Made by a program: the position numbers and the translations under genes. From NCBI RefSeq assembly GCF_000718015.1, contig NZ_JODY01000017.1, forward strand, positions 124,001-188,000: a DNA stretch of 64,000 bases, written 5' to 3'. Of this stretch, positions 25,227 to 32,914 are shown piece after piece; within the stretch, counting starts at the first letter, position 1; each line of letters begins with the position of its first letter. The stretch comes from Streptomyces catenulae. Lineage in GTDB: Bacteria > Actinomycetota > Actinomycetes > Streptomycetales > Streptomycetaceae. The notes beneath the pieces were generated by a model that saw nothing but the letters and a program-made list of their open reading frames with translations, was not told the origin of the DNA and made no database searches.

Positions 25227-25505
25227 GTGCCGCACACGGCCAGCCCCACGAAGCACGACGCCGGTAGGGCCCCCACCGGCGAGGTAGAGCGCTCACGTCG
25301 CTTCAGGTTCGTTCGTGACCTCTTCCCCACCACCGAGCCGCCCGCGTACGCGATGCAGTGCTACACGTGCGAGGAGATGAGCGGCTTTTGCTCTGACGGT
25401 TCGGTAGGGGGGGCATGGGCACTCGGCCACCTTCAGGAGAGAGAGCACTTCAAGTTCCGGCTGGTGCACACGGTGCCCGTTGTGGCCGCGCTGGAGTCGC
25501 TGTGA
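25227..25505 (+). CDS. Small CxxC protein (DUF7848-like)
   Basis: 92 residues from GTG 25,227, CGGAG at 25,216-25,220. The conserved core is YAMQCYTCEEMSGFCSDG followed by GAWALGHLQEREHFKFRLV, which fits a family of small Streptomyces proteins with a CxxC motif and an AxxWAxxHxxxxxH pattern (I recall it as DUF7848). A zinc or redox site is plausible. Translation is coupled by GTGA to the next gene. Confidence 0.6.
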   Translation: MPHTASPTKHDAGRAPTGEVERSRRFRFVRDLFPTTEPPAYAMQCYTCEEMSGFCSDGSVGGAWALGHLQEREHFKFRLVHTVPVVAALESL

Positions 25506-25723
25506 ACTTCCGAGCGATCCGGATCATCGTGCGTGGCATGTTGGGTGAGGCACTCGGCCGACTTGATGAGCAGTGGTACTGGTTCTACCAATTCGCCTTG
25601 TGTCACCTCGGCGAAGACCCGCGTAAGGCTGACGCCATGTATGAGCGATACGCCAGCGTCGGGCAGGGCGTCGAGCACTGTTCCCCGCCCGTTCGCCCGC
25701 TCGCTCCCCCGAAGGGCGACTGA
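25502..25723 (+). CDS. Small helical protein, unknown function
   Basis: 73 residues, GTG 25,502 overlapping the previous stop. The aromatic helix pair RGMLGEALGRLDEQWYWFYQ and FALCHLGEDPRKADAMYERY suggests a compact fold, with a Pro-rich end. No family is recognised. It is the third gene of the little operon that begins at 25,013. Confidence 0.5.
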   Translation: MNFRAIRIIVRGMLGEALGRLDEQWYWFYQFALCHLGEDPRKADAMYERYASVGQGVEHCSPPVRPLAPPKGD

Positions 25724-25897
25724 CGGCCCTCGAATTCGCCGCCGACTGAGCGTCGGCCCTGATGTCCCGCCCCCTGCCCCGGTGGAACCGGTCGGCGCCT
25801 GCCAGCGCCGACCGCCCGCGGCAGGGGAGCGGGTACCACCCCGGTCCGCCGCTGCCACGGCTGCCAGGGACGAAGTCACCACCGCTAGGAGCTGACC

Positions 25898-26197
25898 ATC
25901 CGCGACTTTATCGGCCTGGTGTTCCTTTTGTTAGGGGAACCGACCCGCCGCCGCAGACACGCCCTCGCTCGCCGGGCGTCGGCCTTCTTCTTCCCGCCGC
26001 CGCTGCCGCCCGCGCCGCCGGTCATCCCCCCGGCCCCGCCGTACGCCCGCCGTCCGCTGCCCGACCACGTCCAGGCACGGGCGCAGCCCATCAGCGCCGA
26101 CGACTTCCTGCTCGTCCGCCCGTACCTGGTCGACCACGAGCGTCGTACCGAATCCCGCCCCGATCGCTCACAGCAACGCTGCGCCGTCGGCGTATAG
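25898..26197 (+). CDS. Small membrane-anchored protein with apparent ATC start, relative of 28,405-28,806
   Basis: The protein reads (I/M)RDFIGLVFLLLGEPTRRRR, then a Pro/Ala stretch, LPDHVQARAQPISADDFLLV and RPYLVDHERR. The 28,405 gene has the same plan (LPPHVQARYRTLRGEDTGAV, RPYVLAH). In both, TAGGAG sits six bases before the codon where translation should begin, but here that codon is ATC instead of ATG; the first normal start, GTG 25,919, would cut away part of the membrane segment and has no ribosome site. The C-terminal third shared by the family (HG..V) is also missing. It is either decayed or uses a very rare start. Confidence 0.5.
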   Translation: MRDFIGLVFLLLGEPTRRRRHALARRASAFFFPPPLPPAPPVIPPAPPYARRPLPDHVQARAQPISADDFLLVRPYLVDHERRTESRPDRSQQRCAVGV

Positions 26198-26219
26198 CCC
26201 CACCACTGGAGACGTACAC

Positions 26220-26651
26220 ATGGAACCCATCAGCTCCGACCGCGGTTACTGGGCGACCGATGACCGGCTGGCCGCGGAGGAGAAAGCAGTCGAGTTCGTC
26301 AATGCCTTCCGCCGCTTGGGCGTCGATTTCGACGACATCGAGATCACCGACCCGTGCGGTACATGCAGCCGGCTCGACCACCGCATCAACGTAGGGACGA
26401 TCTCCGTCGAAGAGGCGGGCGAGTACACCCGGAAGATCAATCGCACAATGGATCTCTTCGACAGCTACCGCAAGCAGATCGAAGAAGCCGACGCAATCGC
26501 CCAGATGCTCACCCGCACGCCGAATCCCCTCGGCAGCTACCGCAAGCAGCTCGAAAAGACGGTCGAAACCGTCCAGAAGCTCAGTCGCTTGGTTGGCCTC
26601 CTCGACAGCTCCTACGAGCAGACGTCCGACACCGATCAACCGTCGGACTGA
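26220..26651 (+). CDS. Helical protein of 143 residues, unknown function
   Basis: ATG 26,220. The protein starts with YWATDDRLAAEEKAVEFVNA, has DDIEITDPCGTCSRLDHRIN (a CxxC), then a long helical part with an internal repeat: DLFDSYRKQIEEADAIAQML and LGSYRKQLEKTVETVQKLS. The repeat SYRKQ(I/L)E is obvious. No known family; its GC content is a little lower than in surrounding genes, in line with acquired DNA. A stem-loop follows at 26,707-26,753. Confidence 0.5.
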   Translation: MEPISSDRGYWATDDRLAAEEKAVEFVNAFRRLGVDFDDIEITDPCGTCSRLDHRINVGTISVEEAGEYTRKINRTMDLFDSYRKQIEEADAIAQMLTRTPNPLGSYRKQLEKTVETVQKLSRLVGLLDSSYEQTSDTDQPSD

Positions 26652-26706
26652 CACAGACTCCGCCCCGCTCCGGCGACTCACCGCCTACGCGGTCCGCCGG
26701 GGCGGC

Positions 26707-26753
26707 CGTGCCCGTCGGGCTACTTCCCGGACAGCAGCAGCCCGACGGGCACG
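26707..26753 (+). terminator. 15-bp inverted repeat upstream of the ATP-grasp stub
   Basis: Perfect arms 26,707-26,721 and 26,739-26,753 with a 17-nt loop. It may terminate the 26,220 gene. It stands just left of the point where ATP-grasp homology begins, near the deletion that removed the rest of that gene. Confidence 0.5.
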
Positions 26754-26822
26754 GAACTTCCCTCGCCGCAGTGGAGCGGACAGCGAACAACGCCCGTCCG
26801 CGCGCACCGCGCACCCCACGAG

Positions 26823-27146
26823 GTGCGGGTGACCGCCGTCGAGTACCGGCTGTTCGCCGCGGAGATCCACGCCGGATCGGACGCCGCCCGGATCGACTTC
26901 CGCACCGACTACGACCACCTCACCTACCGCCCCTGCCACGTCCCCGGGACCGTGGCCGCCGGAATGCGGGAGCTGCTCGACACCCTGCGCCTCAGCTACG
27001 TCGCCTGTGACTTCCTCGTTAGTGAGGAAGACGGCCGCTGGTACCTCGTCGACGTCAACCCCAACGGCCAATGGGGCTTCATCCCCGAACTCCGCACGCC
27101 CCTCACGCACGCACTCGCCGATCTGCTCGAAGGAAAAACCCCATGA
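26823..27146 (+). pseudogene. C-terminal stub of a graspetide ATP-grasp ligase (SAV_5884/TgmB-type)
   Basis: The 107 residues match only the end of this roughly 320-residue ligase family: HEVRVT, then YRLFAAEIHAGSDAARIDFR, YDHLTYRPC, CDFLVSEEDGRWYLVDVNPN and GQWGFIPELRTPL with the metal-binding Asp/Asn pair of ATP-grasp enzymes. Recognisable sequence begins abruptly at about 26,817. The N-terminal two thirds, including the peptide-binding part and P-loop equivalent, are missing, and no precursor peptide gene lies upstream. It overlaps the methyltransferase start by ATGA. The ligase cannot be functional. Confidence 0.8.
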
Positions 27147-28261
27147 CCGCCACCGCCATCCGGTCCGGCATCCTCCGCCGCCGCCTGGTCCAGCAGCTCA
27201 CCCGCGACGGCGCCCTGCGCTCCCGCTACTGGCACGAGGCGTTCTCGGCCGTGCCCCGCGAGCTGTTCGTGCCCCGCTTCACCCGGCGCGAGGGCAGCGA
27301 CCTCGTCACCTACCGCGCGGGCGATCCCGACTACCTCGCCGCCGTCTACTCCGACGTCTCCCTGAACACGCGGTACGACATCCACGGAACGGCCGTCAGC
27401 TCATCAAGCCAACCGTCGATGATGGCGCGCATGTGCGAGGCCCTCGCCCCCGCGGGCGACCGGCTGCCCGTCCTCGACCTCGGCACCGGCCCCGGATACA
27501 ACGCCGCCCTGCTCTGCCACCGCTACGGCTCCGACCGCGTCGTCTCCCGCGACGTCGACCCCAACATCGTCACCGACGCCGCCAAGCACCTCGCCGAGGC
27601 CGGGTACTCCCCCACCCTCACCCTCGGCAACGGCGCCGAAGGCTGCCCCGGCAACGCCCCCTACGGCGCCCTGATCGCCACCTACGGCACCGGACGCATC
27701 CCGGACGCGTGGCGCCACCAGGTCGCCCGCGGCGGCAACATCGTCGCCAACATCGGCAACGGCCTCGTCGCACTCACCATCGGCGACCACCGCAGCGCCA
27801 CCGGCCACTTCCTCCCGAGCCTCGCCGCCTTCATGCGGGCCCGGCCCACCGCCGACGCCGCCCCGGCCCCCGCACGCACCTACGCCGGCACGGTCGCCAC
27901 CGCCACCGGCCACATGCAGGAGATCGAGCTGTCGGCCGCCCCCGGCGAGGACATGCCGCAGTTCCTCGGTTCCCTCGTCCACCCGGACGTCGTCGACTTC
28001 TCCCTGCTCCTCGACGGACAGTCGGTGCACTGCCTCGCGCACCCGAGGTCGAGGTCGTGGGCCCGCATCACCCCCGGCCCGGACGGCACCGCCCGGCTCG
28101 ACCACGGCGGCCCCCGCAACCTGTGGGCCGAACGCGCCCCGCTCATCAGCCGCTGGGCCGCCGCCGACCAACCGAACGCCGACGCCTACAGCCTCACCGT
28201 CTACCCGACCGGACAGCACGAGCTCCGCCTCGGCGACTCGTTCTGGTCCCTCCCCGAATAG
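27143..28261 (+). CDS. Graspetide-associated protein-L-isoaspartate-type methyltransferase (SAV_5885/TgmC-type)
   Basis: 372 residues, ATG 27,143. The N-terminal half is a PIMT-like class I methyltransferase with the SAM loop VLDLGTGPGYNAALL near residue 112 and the PIMT-type lead-in TAVSSSSQPSMMARM. A C-terminal domain of about 170 residues is found in the graspetide version, which methylates an Asp of the omega-ester-linked peptide to form an aspartimide. Normally the gene follows the precursor and ATP-grasp genes. Here the enzyme looks intact, but both its partners are lost or broken. A hairpin at 28,269-28,297 closes the unit. Confidence 0.85.
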   Translation: MTATAIRSGILRRRLVQQLTRDGALRSRYWHEAFSAVPRELFVPRFTRREGSDLVTYRAGDPDYLAAVYSDVSLNTRYDIHGTAVSSSSQPSMMARMCEALAPAGDRLPVLDLGTGPGYNAALLCHRYGSDRVVSRDVDPNIVTDAAKHLAEAGYSPTLTLGNGAEGCPGNAPYGALIATYGTGRIPDAWRHQVARGGNIVANIGNGLVALTIGDHRSATGHFLPSLAAFMRARPTADAAPAPARTYAGTVATATGHMQEIELSAAPGEDMPQFLGSLVHPDVVDFSLLLDGQSVHCLAHPRSRSWARITPGPDGTARLDHGGPRNLWAERAPLISRWAAADQPNADAYSLTVYPTGQHELRLGDSFWSLPE

Positions 28262-28268
28262 CGCCCCC

Positions 28269-28297
28269 GGGCCGCCCCACGACATCCGGGGCGGCCC
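28269..28297 (+). terminator. Hairpin after the methyltransferase gene
   Basis: GGGCCGCCCC and GGGGCGGCCC form a perfect 10-bp stem around a 9-nt loop, eight bases behind the stop. Confidence 0.6.
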
Positions 28298-28404
28298 CGC
28301 GCCTCAGCCCGCACCCACCGGCACGAGCGCACACGCACACAGCAAGGACCCCGGCGACGGCTCCACCCGCCCCGGGGCGTGGTCACGCTACGTAGGAGCG
28401 CAAC

Positions 28405-28806
28405 ATGCCCGACGCTACCCCGTTCATACTCACCTGGGCGACCCTCGCCCTGGCCATCTTCGCCCCATGGCCCCGCCGCGCCCCGGGCCGGCACAGCGCA
28501 GCACACCTCAAGACCACCCCGCCGCGCCCAGCCTTCCCGCCCATGCCCACACGGCCGCCGGAGATCCTCCCGCCCCACGTCCAGGCCCGGTACCGCACCC
28601 TCCGTGGCGAGGACACCGGCGCCGTACGCCCCTACGTCCTCGCCCACCCCCGCCGACGCCCCACCGACGCGAAGACCCGGGCACAGGCCGAACGACGGTG
28701 GCAGCTCGACATGGCCGTGCGCGGACACGACGTGGGCCCGACCCGGATACACGGCGTACACGTCGCCCCGGGCGTCCGAACCTTGCACGTAGCGATGGGA
28801 GCATGA
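28405..28806 (+). CDS. Small membrane-anchored protein, full-length relative of 25,898-26,197
   Basis: 133 residues, ATG 28,405 preceded by TAGGAG at 28,393. Residues 5-20 (TPFILTWATLALAIFAPWP) make one membrane segment. A Pro-rich spacer leads to LPPHVQARYRTLRGEDTGAV, RPYVLAH, and RRWQLDMAVRGHDVGPTRIH. The family is widespread in Streptomyces as short proteins with an N-terminal hydrophobic stretch and a VRPYxxxHE block; its role is unknown to me. Together with the 25,898 copy it brackets the decayed graspetide genes. Confidence 0.6.
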   Translation: MPDATPFILTWATLALAIFAPWPRRAPGRHSAAHLKTTPPRPAFPPMPTRPPEILPPHVQARYRTLRGEDTGAVRPYVLAHPRRRPTDAKTRAQAERRWQLDMAVRGHDVGPTRIHGVHVAPGVRTLHVAMGA

Positions 28807-28930
28807 TCGCCGTCCGCTGCCGACGGCGTACACCTGCCCCGGCTGTACGCGGCTGACTCCCCGCCCGCCCCGCCCGCGAATGCTCGGGCGGGGCGGCGCC
28901 GATTTCCCGCCTGCACTCACTAATTAATGC

Positions 28931-28972
28931 TAAAACCGCCCGCCACGTCCTATGACGTGGCGGGCGGTTTTA
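28931..28972. terminator. Perfect bidirectional terminator
   Basis: A 19-bp perfect stem (28,931-28,949 and 28,954-28,972) with a 4-nt loop; the stem starts with TAAAA and ends with TTTTA, so it has a T-run in both directions. It lies between the end of the plus-strand genes and the minus-strand phosphoribosyltransferase, four bases past that gene's stop codon. Confidence 0.9.
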
Positions 28973-28976
28973 GCGC

Positions 28977-29474
28977 TCACGCGTCGAAAACCTGACCCTC
29001 ACGGCGTACGACGGGCGGCTCAACCGACCACGGGAAATTAATCCAATCATCGGTGCGCTTCCACACATACTCGCACTTAACGAGGCTGTGCGACTTCTCA
29101 TAAATCACTGCGGACCGAACCTCGGCTACTGCATCGAGGCAAAAGTCGTGCACCAGCTTGAGCGTCTTGCCGGTATCGGCAACGTCGTCGGCGATCAGAA
29201 CTTTCTTATTCGAGAAATCAATCAAGTTCGGCACCGGCGCCAACATAACCGGCATTTCGAGAGTCTGACCCACGCCCGTGTAAAACTCGACATTCACAAG
29301 ATTAATATTCTTGCAGTCGATGGCGTACGCCAGACCGCCAGCGACGAAGACGCCGCCGCGGGCGATACTCAGGATGATGTCGGGCTCGTAGCCGTCATCA
29401 GCGATGGACTGGGCAAGCTCGCGCACTGCGGTGCCGAACTTCTCGTACGTCAGGTTCTCGCGTATGTCGCTCAT
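28977..29474 (-). CDS. Phosphoribosyltransferase (xanthine/hypoxanthine type), complete copy
   Basis: 165 residues. The PRPP loop is VLIADDVADTGKTL; other landmarks are ILSIARGGVFVAGGLAYAID and VNVEFYTGVGQTLEMPV. It salvages a purine base using PRPP. GACCTGCGAGGGGC precedes the ATG, with GAGGGG as ribosome site. The gene is visibly less GC-rich at third positions than the neighbouring truncated copy (29,507-29,854), with which it shares about the first 75 codons. I infer that this copy came in with the element ending near 29,630 and takes over for the disrupted native gene. Confidence 0.88.
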   Translation of the reverse strand: MSDIRENLTYEKFGTAVRELAQSIADDGYEPDIILSIARGGVFVAGGLAYAIDCKNINLVNVEFYTGVGQTLEMPVMLAPVPNLIDFSNKKVLIADDVADTGKTLKLVHDFCLDAVAEVRSAVIYEKSHSLVKCEYVWKRTDDWINFPWSVEPPVVRREGQVFDA

Positions 29475-29506
29475 GGGTGCCCCTCGCAGGTCTCAGTCGG
29501 TGGGAG

Positions 29507-29854
29507 TCAGATACGGCCGCAAGAACGCCCGTGCGGCGCTGCCTCGGACCGACGCCGCCGCACGGCGCCGCCCCCCGAGCAAGAGATCGCGCGAGACCTG
29601 GAGCGGGGCACCTCACACTGTGATTTACTCGGCATCACGAACGTGGTGCCCACGCCGGTGTAGAACTCCACGTTCACCAGGTGGATGTTCTTGCAGTCCA
29701 GCGCGTACGCCAGCCCCCCGGCGACGAAGACGCCGCCGCGGGCGATCGACAGCACGATGTCGGGCTCGAAGCCGTCGTCGGCGATCGTCTGCGCCAGCTC
29801 GCGGATCGCCCCGCCGAACCGCTCGTACGTCAGGTTTTCCCGTACGTCACTCAC
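29507..29854 (-). pseudogene. Truncated 5' part of the native phosphoribosyltransferase gene
   Basis: Residues 1-75 (SDVRENLTYERFGGAIRELA, through VNVEFYTGVGTTFVMP) are closely related to the complete copy at 28,977-29,474. Alignment then stops at the codons for MP (about 29,631), and the frame runs on for 40 unrelated residues (SKSQCEVPRSRSRAISC and a basic end). The PRPP loop is lost. Third positions are strongly GC-biased, like chromosomal genes to the right. It faces its natural neighbour dcd, so this is probably the original chromosomal gene, cut by integration. Confidence 0.8.
29626..29635. other. Probable right junction (attR-like) of the integrated element
   Basis: To the right of GGCAT at 29,631-29,635 the sequence aligns with the phosphoribosyltransferase gene; to the left it does not. 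The same GGCAT occurs at the matching place of the complete copy (29,251-29,255). The change of alignment and of base composition places a recombination point here. The matching left junction must be outside the window, so the core sequence cannot be confirmed. Confidence 0.5.
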
Positions 29855-29976
29855 GAATCTCTCTCAGACCTTCTCTGTCCTACGCCCTGTGCGCGCCACG
29901 CGCCGGGGCGCAAGCCCCGCCTTCCGCACGCCGTACGCCACCCCCGCCGACGCACGCGCGCTCGGCGGGCGTGCCT

Positions 29977-30552
29977 TCACACCTGAGTACGGTGGAAATT
30001 CTTGAAGGACCGCGACGGGGTCGGCCCCCGCTGGCCCTGGTACCGGGAGCCGTACCGCTCCGACCCGTAGGGGTGCTCGGCCGCCGAGGTCAGGCGGAAC
30101 ATGCACAGCTGCCCGATCTTCATCCCCGGCCAGAGCTTGATCGGCAGCGTCGCCACATTGCTCAGCTCCAGGGTCACGTGCCCGCTGAACCCGGGGTCGA
30201 TGAACCCGGCCGTCGAGTGCGTCAGCAGCCCCAGCCGTCCCAGCGAGCTCTTGCCTTCGAGCCGGGAGGCCACGTCGTCCGGCAACGTGATGACCTCGTA
30301 CGTCGAGGCCAGCACGAACTCGCCGGGGTGCAGGATGAACGCCTCGTCCCCCTCCGGCACGACCTCACGCGTCAGGTCGGCCTGCTCCTGGGCGGGGTCG
30401 ATGTGCGGGTAGCGGTGATTCTCGAACACCCGGAAGTAGCGGTCGAGACGGACGTCAATGCTGGACGGCTGCACCATCGACTCGTCGTAGGGGTCGATGC
30501 GCACCCGGCCGGCGTCGATCTCGGCCCGGATGTCCTTGTCTGAGAGAAGCAC
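29977..30552 (-). CDS. dcd: dCTP deaminase
   Basis: 191 residues from GTG (30,550-30,552): (M)[20 protein letters not shown]. The dCTP deaminase core is clear: [60 protein letters not shown] and [14 protein letters not shown], with the catalytic Glu in this last segment. It converts dCTP to dUTP for thymidylate synthesis and forms a trimer in the cytosol. Length is usual. It and the phosphoribosyltransferase remnant are adjacent on the native chromosome. Confidence 0.95.
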   Translation of the reverse strand: MLLSDKDIRAEIDAGRVRIDPYDESMVQPSSIDVRLDRYFRVFENHRYPHIDPAQEQADLTREVVPEGDEAFILHPGEFVLASTYEVITLPDDVASRLEGKSSLGRLGLLTHSTAGFIDPGFSGHVTLELSNVATLPIKLWPGMKIGQLCMFRLTSAAEHPYGSERYGSRYQGQRGPTPSRSFKNFHRTQV

Positions 30553-30678
30553 GGGGACGAGGATACGCGCCCACCCGCGCGGACCCCACCTGTGAAGGGG
30601 TGGGCGTGACCTGCGCAACTCGGGGCCCCGGCCGGGGAGCGGCCCGAGGACGGCCCGGGCCCGGCGCCGGATACGAGG

Positions 30679-30707
30679 ACGGCCCGGCCCCACCGGGACC
30701 GGGCCGT
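30679..30707 (-). terminator. Hairpin after the small zinc-ribbon gene
   Basis: A 9-bp perfect stem, ACGGCCCGG/CCGGGCCGT, with an 11-nt loop, downstream of the minus-strand gene ending at 30,772. The rest of 30,553-30,771 holds no gene that I can see. Confidence 0.5.
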
Positions 30708-30771
30708 CACCCGCTACTCCTGCTTCCGTCGGTTCCGGCCCGCCGTGGCACCTGCCGGGCGGACCGCCGGG

Positions 30772-30930
30772 CTACCGCTTCGCGTACTCCACCGGTACGG
30801 CGTTGCGCAGCCGCGCACAGCGCGGGCACCGCAGCAGCCGCCCGGGACCCAGCCGGTCGGTGGTCTGCATCGGGAACGAAGCGGTGCTGAACACGTGCCC
30901 CTCGGCACAACGGACGACGGTGCGCTCCAT
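30772..30930 (-). CDS. Small zinc-ribbon-like protein
   Basis: 52 residues, ATG at 30,928-30,930 behind GGGAGAGGAC. It reads MERTVVRCAEGHVFSTASFP, then RLLRCPRCARLRNAVPVEYA. One C..GH pair and one CPRC pair form a four-ligand zinc site. Such short proteins are conserved next to dcd or tRNA genes in Streptomyces; their role is unknown. Confidence 0.7.
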   Translation of the reverse strand: MERTVVRCAEGHVFSTASFPMQTTDRLGPGRLLRCPRCARLRNAVPVEYAKR

Positions 30931-31199
30931 CAAGTCCTCTCCCAACTGCGTGGACAACGAAAGCCACATTAGGGGATCAACCGGGCGCCTTCTCCAGCGG
31001 CACTCCACCACCCGGAAGCCACCGCCGAGAACCCCGGAGGCCACCACCGAGAACCATGGATCCACCCCGCGCACCACCCGGGGAACCACCCCACCGTACG
31101 CCTCAACTCCCGCACCCCACAGCCGCTTCACATGAGGGGGGAACACCCGCTCCGCACCACCCGACGGAGGCCCCGGCACACGCCGGTCACCCCATGGGG

Positions 31200-31205
31200 T
31201 ACAGT
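31200..31205 (+). promoter_or_regulatory. Possible -10 element of tRNA-Gly
   Basis: TACAGT lies 35 bases before the mature 5' end. No clear -35 TTGAC is seen. Otherwise 30,931-31,239 shows no gene. Confidence 0.35.
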
Positions 31206-31239
31206 GTCCGCAGTTATCGCCGCACATTCCGGCGATTAC

Positions 31240-31313
31240 GCGGGTGTAGTTTAATGGTAGAACATGAGCTTCCCAAGCTCAGAGCGCGGGTTCGATTCCC
31301 GTCACCCGCTCCA
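31240..31313 (+). tRNA. tRNA-Gly (anticodon CCC)
   Basis: A full cloverleaf is visible: acceptor GCGGGTG pairing with CACCCGC (31,303-31,309), D-loop with GGTAGAAC, anticodon loop TTCCCAA (CCC, reads GGG), T-arm GCGGG-TTCGATT-CCCGT, and an encoded CCA. A hairpin follows at 31,320-31,344. The 3' part of this gene is duplicated at 33,282, so it has served as an integration site. Confidence 0.97.
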
Positions 31314-31330
31314 TAGTTGAGGCCCAGGTC
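31270..31330 (+). repeat. Left copy of 61-bp direct repeat (attL-like, in tRNA-Gly)
   Basis: From the anticodon loop of the tRNA through its 3' end into the left arm of the terminator, the sequence is identical over 61 bp to 33,282-33,342. Beyond it the two copies stay similar (AGAGACC against GAAGACC). This is the classic trace of site-specific integration at a tRNA 3' end. Confidence 0.92.
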
Positions 31331-31344
31331 AGAGACCTGGGCCT
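31320..31344 (+). terminator. Terminator of tRNA-Gly
   Basis: AGGCCCAGGTC and GACCTGGGCCT make an 11-bp stem with a 3-nt loop. The same structure, with small differences, follows the copy at 33,282-33,342. Confidence 0.75.
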
Positions 31345-31373
31345 TCGTCGTTGCCCACTCTCCGAGCGACGTA

Positions 31374-31700
31374 TCAGCCGCTCTTCTGACGCAGGTGGCG
31401 GGAGGCAGCAAGGCATGAAGACAGCCATGTCGCCTCATTGCGGTCGATGATCAGGTCGCCGACAGTGATCACCCCGCCCATCGCGCTGCCGACCCGTACT
31501 GAGTGGTCGCCGACGCGGACCATCTGCCAGTCGGCGTCACTGTGCCAGAACCGGGCGGTCTTCTCTCCCCGGCGTTGGGCGAAGACGAGCTCTTCTCCAT
31601 GCTCGTTGAGGAAGTAACCGACGTAGTCCTTGCCTGTAATCACGCCGCCGCACAGGCGGGCCAGCAGCTGTTCGATCGCGGGCCGGTTGTCTTCGGTCAT
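31374..31700 (-). CDS. 108-residue companion of the Shedu-like gene
   Basis: Its ATG overlaps the stop of the nuclease gene (ATGA), so both are translated from one message. The protein starts MTEDNRPAIEQLLARLCGGV, has YVGYFLNEHGEELVFAQRRG, FWHSDADWQMVRVGDHSVRV and NEATWLSSCLAASRHLRQ. It looks like a small alpha/beta domain with several Trp and His. I do not recognise a family. It is the only other gene in the mini-element, which suggests a partner, regulator or immunity-type role for the nuclease; that is inference. Confidence 0.7.
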   Translation of the reverse strand: MTEDNRPAIEQLLARLCGGVITGKDYVGYFLNEHGEELVFAQRRGEKTARFWHSDADWQMVRVGDHSVRVGSAMGGVITVGDLIIDRNEATWLSSCLAASRHLRQKSG

Positions 31701-32914
31701 GCCGTGAGCTCCTCCATCTGGTCAGGATCCTGCTGTGCCGAGGCGAGAGCGAGCATCCGGGCTGCTGACTCCAGCAGGGTTTCGTACGTGATCACTTCAA
31801 TGCGTGCCGCGTGCGTGTTGTAGGTGCGGAGTGTCTCCGCGATGTCCTGGGGGGTGACGTCCCCAGTGACGAATCGCGGATGCCCGATCACAACCGTTGC
31901 CGAGGCTCTACGGGTATCGACCCCATGGTCGGCGAGGATGCCCTCGCGGTTCTCGTCCATGGTGCGGAGGTAGTTCTGCGCCTGCGACACCGCATGGTGG
32001 GCCGCGGCACCCAACATGAGGTGGCCGCTGCGGCGAATCACCAGGTCCTTGATATTGGCACGCTTGAGTTCCACCACGTGAAGAGAACCATCACCGCGCA
32101 GAAGCGGGATATCCAGAATTGTGTCCGCGGTGTACTGCCTACGTGCCAATTCCGCCACGTAGGCACCGCCGAAGATCCACTCCTGATTCTTCAGATGGGC
32201 GTGGAGGGCGCTCTCCGAACTCGTCTCCTCCTCCACCACAGCGCGCAGCGCGTCGAGACCCGCTCGCCGGGCCTTCAGCTCCAGCAACTGAGCGAGCAAC
32301 CCCGCGTCGGCATCCGCGAGGAAGTCGCCCACCATCCGCGCTGCCTCAGTCGAGGCCGGACGCGGCAGGTTCCTCAGGACCAACTCCATGTGCCCGTACT
32401 GCTGGAGTCGCCTCCTCTCTCGAGTGGGGAGCCGTATCCCGCCCTCCCCCTCACCGAGGCCCAAGTGGTCCACGGACAGGGCTACACCGCGAAAGAGATC
32501 CCGCGCGTCGGCCACCGTCGCATCGGGATTTTCCTCAGAGAGGGCATCCAAAACGGCCACCGCTCGATCGGCGCCCATGGCCACCAGCCTGCGCACACCT
32601 TCCTCGCTACGATGCCGAGCATTCTCGTCGTAGTAGTTCTCCAGGATCTCGAGAAATAGTTCACCGCCGGCATAGGCAGCGAAGCGCTGGAACCGCTGCG
32701 CAAGAGCGAAGTCTCCGAGCAGAAGCGATTCCTGGGCAACGTCCTCCAAGGCACTCACCAACGGCCTGCCCTTGCCGTACCCGGTCCCGCCGAAGGCAGG
32801 ACCCATGATGCGCAGCACTGCATCGATGCGCTCCAGCACGCTCGGGTGCTCAGTGAGCTCCCGAGCCTCGCCGACCATCTGCCAGAGCGTGAAACTGGAA
32901 CGGAATGTCGTCAT
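31697..32914 (-). CDS. sduA: Shedu-type antiphage nuclease (SduA, DUF4263)
   Basis: 405 residues, close to known SduA length. The C-terminal half carries the DUF4263 PD-(D/E)xK nuclease: ESALHAHLKNQEWIFGGAYV, then D268 in TILDIPLLRGDG, and E282-L-K284 in LHVVELKRANIKD, followed by AAHHAVSQAQNYLRTMDENR. The N-terminal 200 residues are helical (MVGEARELTEHPSVLERIDA, FALAQRFQRFAAYAGGELFL) and resemble a repeat-like sensor or assembly domain. Shedu is a single-gene defence system that nicks phage DNA. Here it is the main cargo of a tRNA-flanked element. Confidence 0.85.
   Translation of the reverse strand: MTTFRSSFTLWQMVGEARELTEHPSVLERIDAVLRIMGPAFGGTGYGKGRPLVSALEDVAQESLLLGDFALAQRFQRFAAYAGGELFLEILENYYDENARHRSEEGVRRLVAMGADRAVAVLDALSEENPDATVADARDLFRGVALSVDHLGLGEGEGGIRLPTRERRRLQQYGHMELVLRNLPRPASTEAARMVGDFLADADAGLLAQLLELKARRAGLDALRAVVEEETSSESALHAHLKNQEWIFGGAYVAELARRQYTADTILDIPLLRGDGSLHVVELKRANIKDLVIRRSGHLMLGAAAHHAVSQAQNYLRTMDENREGILADHGVDTRRASATVVIGHPRFVTGDVTPQDIAETLRTYNTHAARIEVITYETLLESAARMLALASAQQDPDQMEELTA

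Noticed and set aside
31214..31438. 74-codon minus-strand ORF over tRNA-Gly
   Set aside because: It reads through the complement of the tRNA (GDGNRTRALSLGSS is a well-known false translation).
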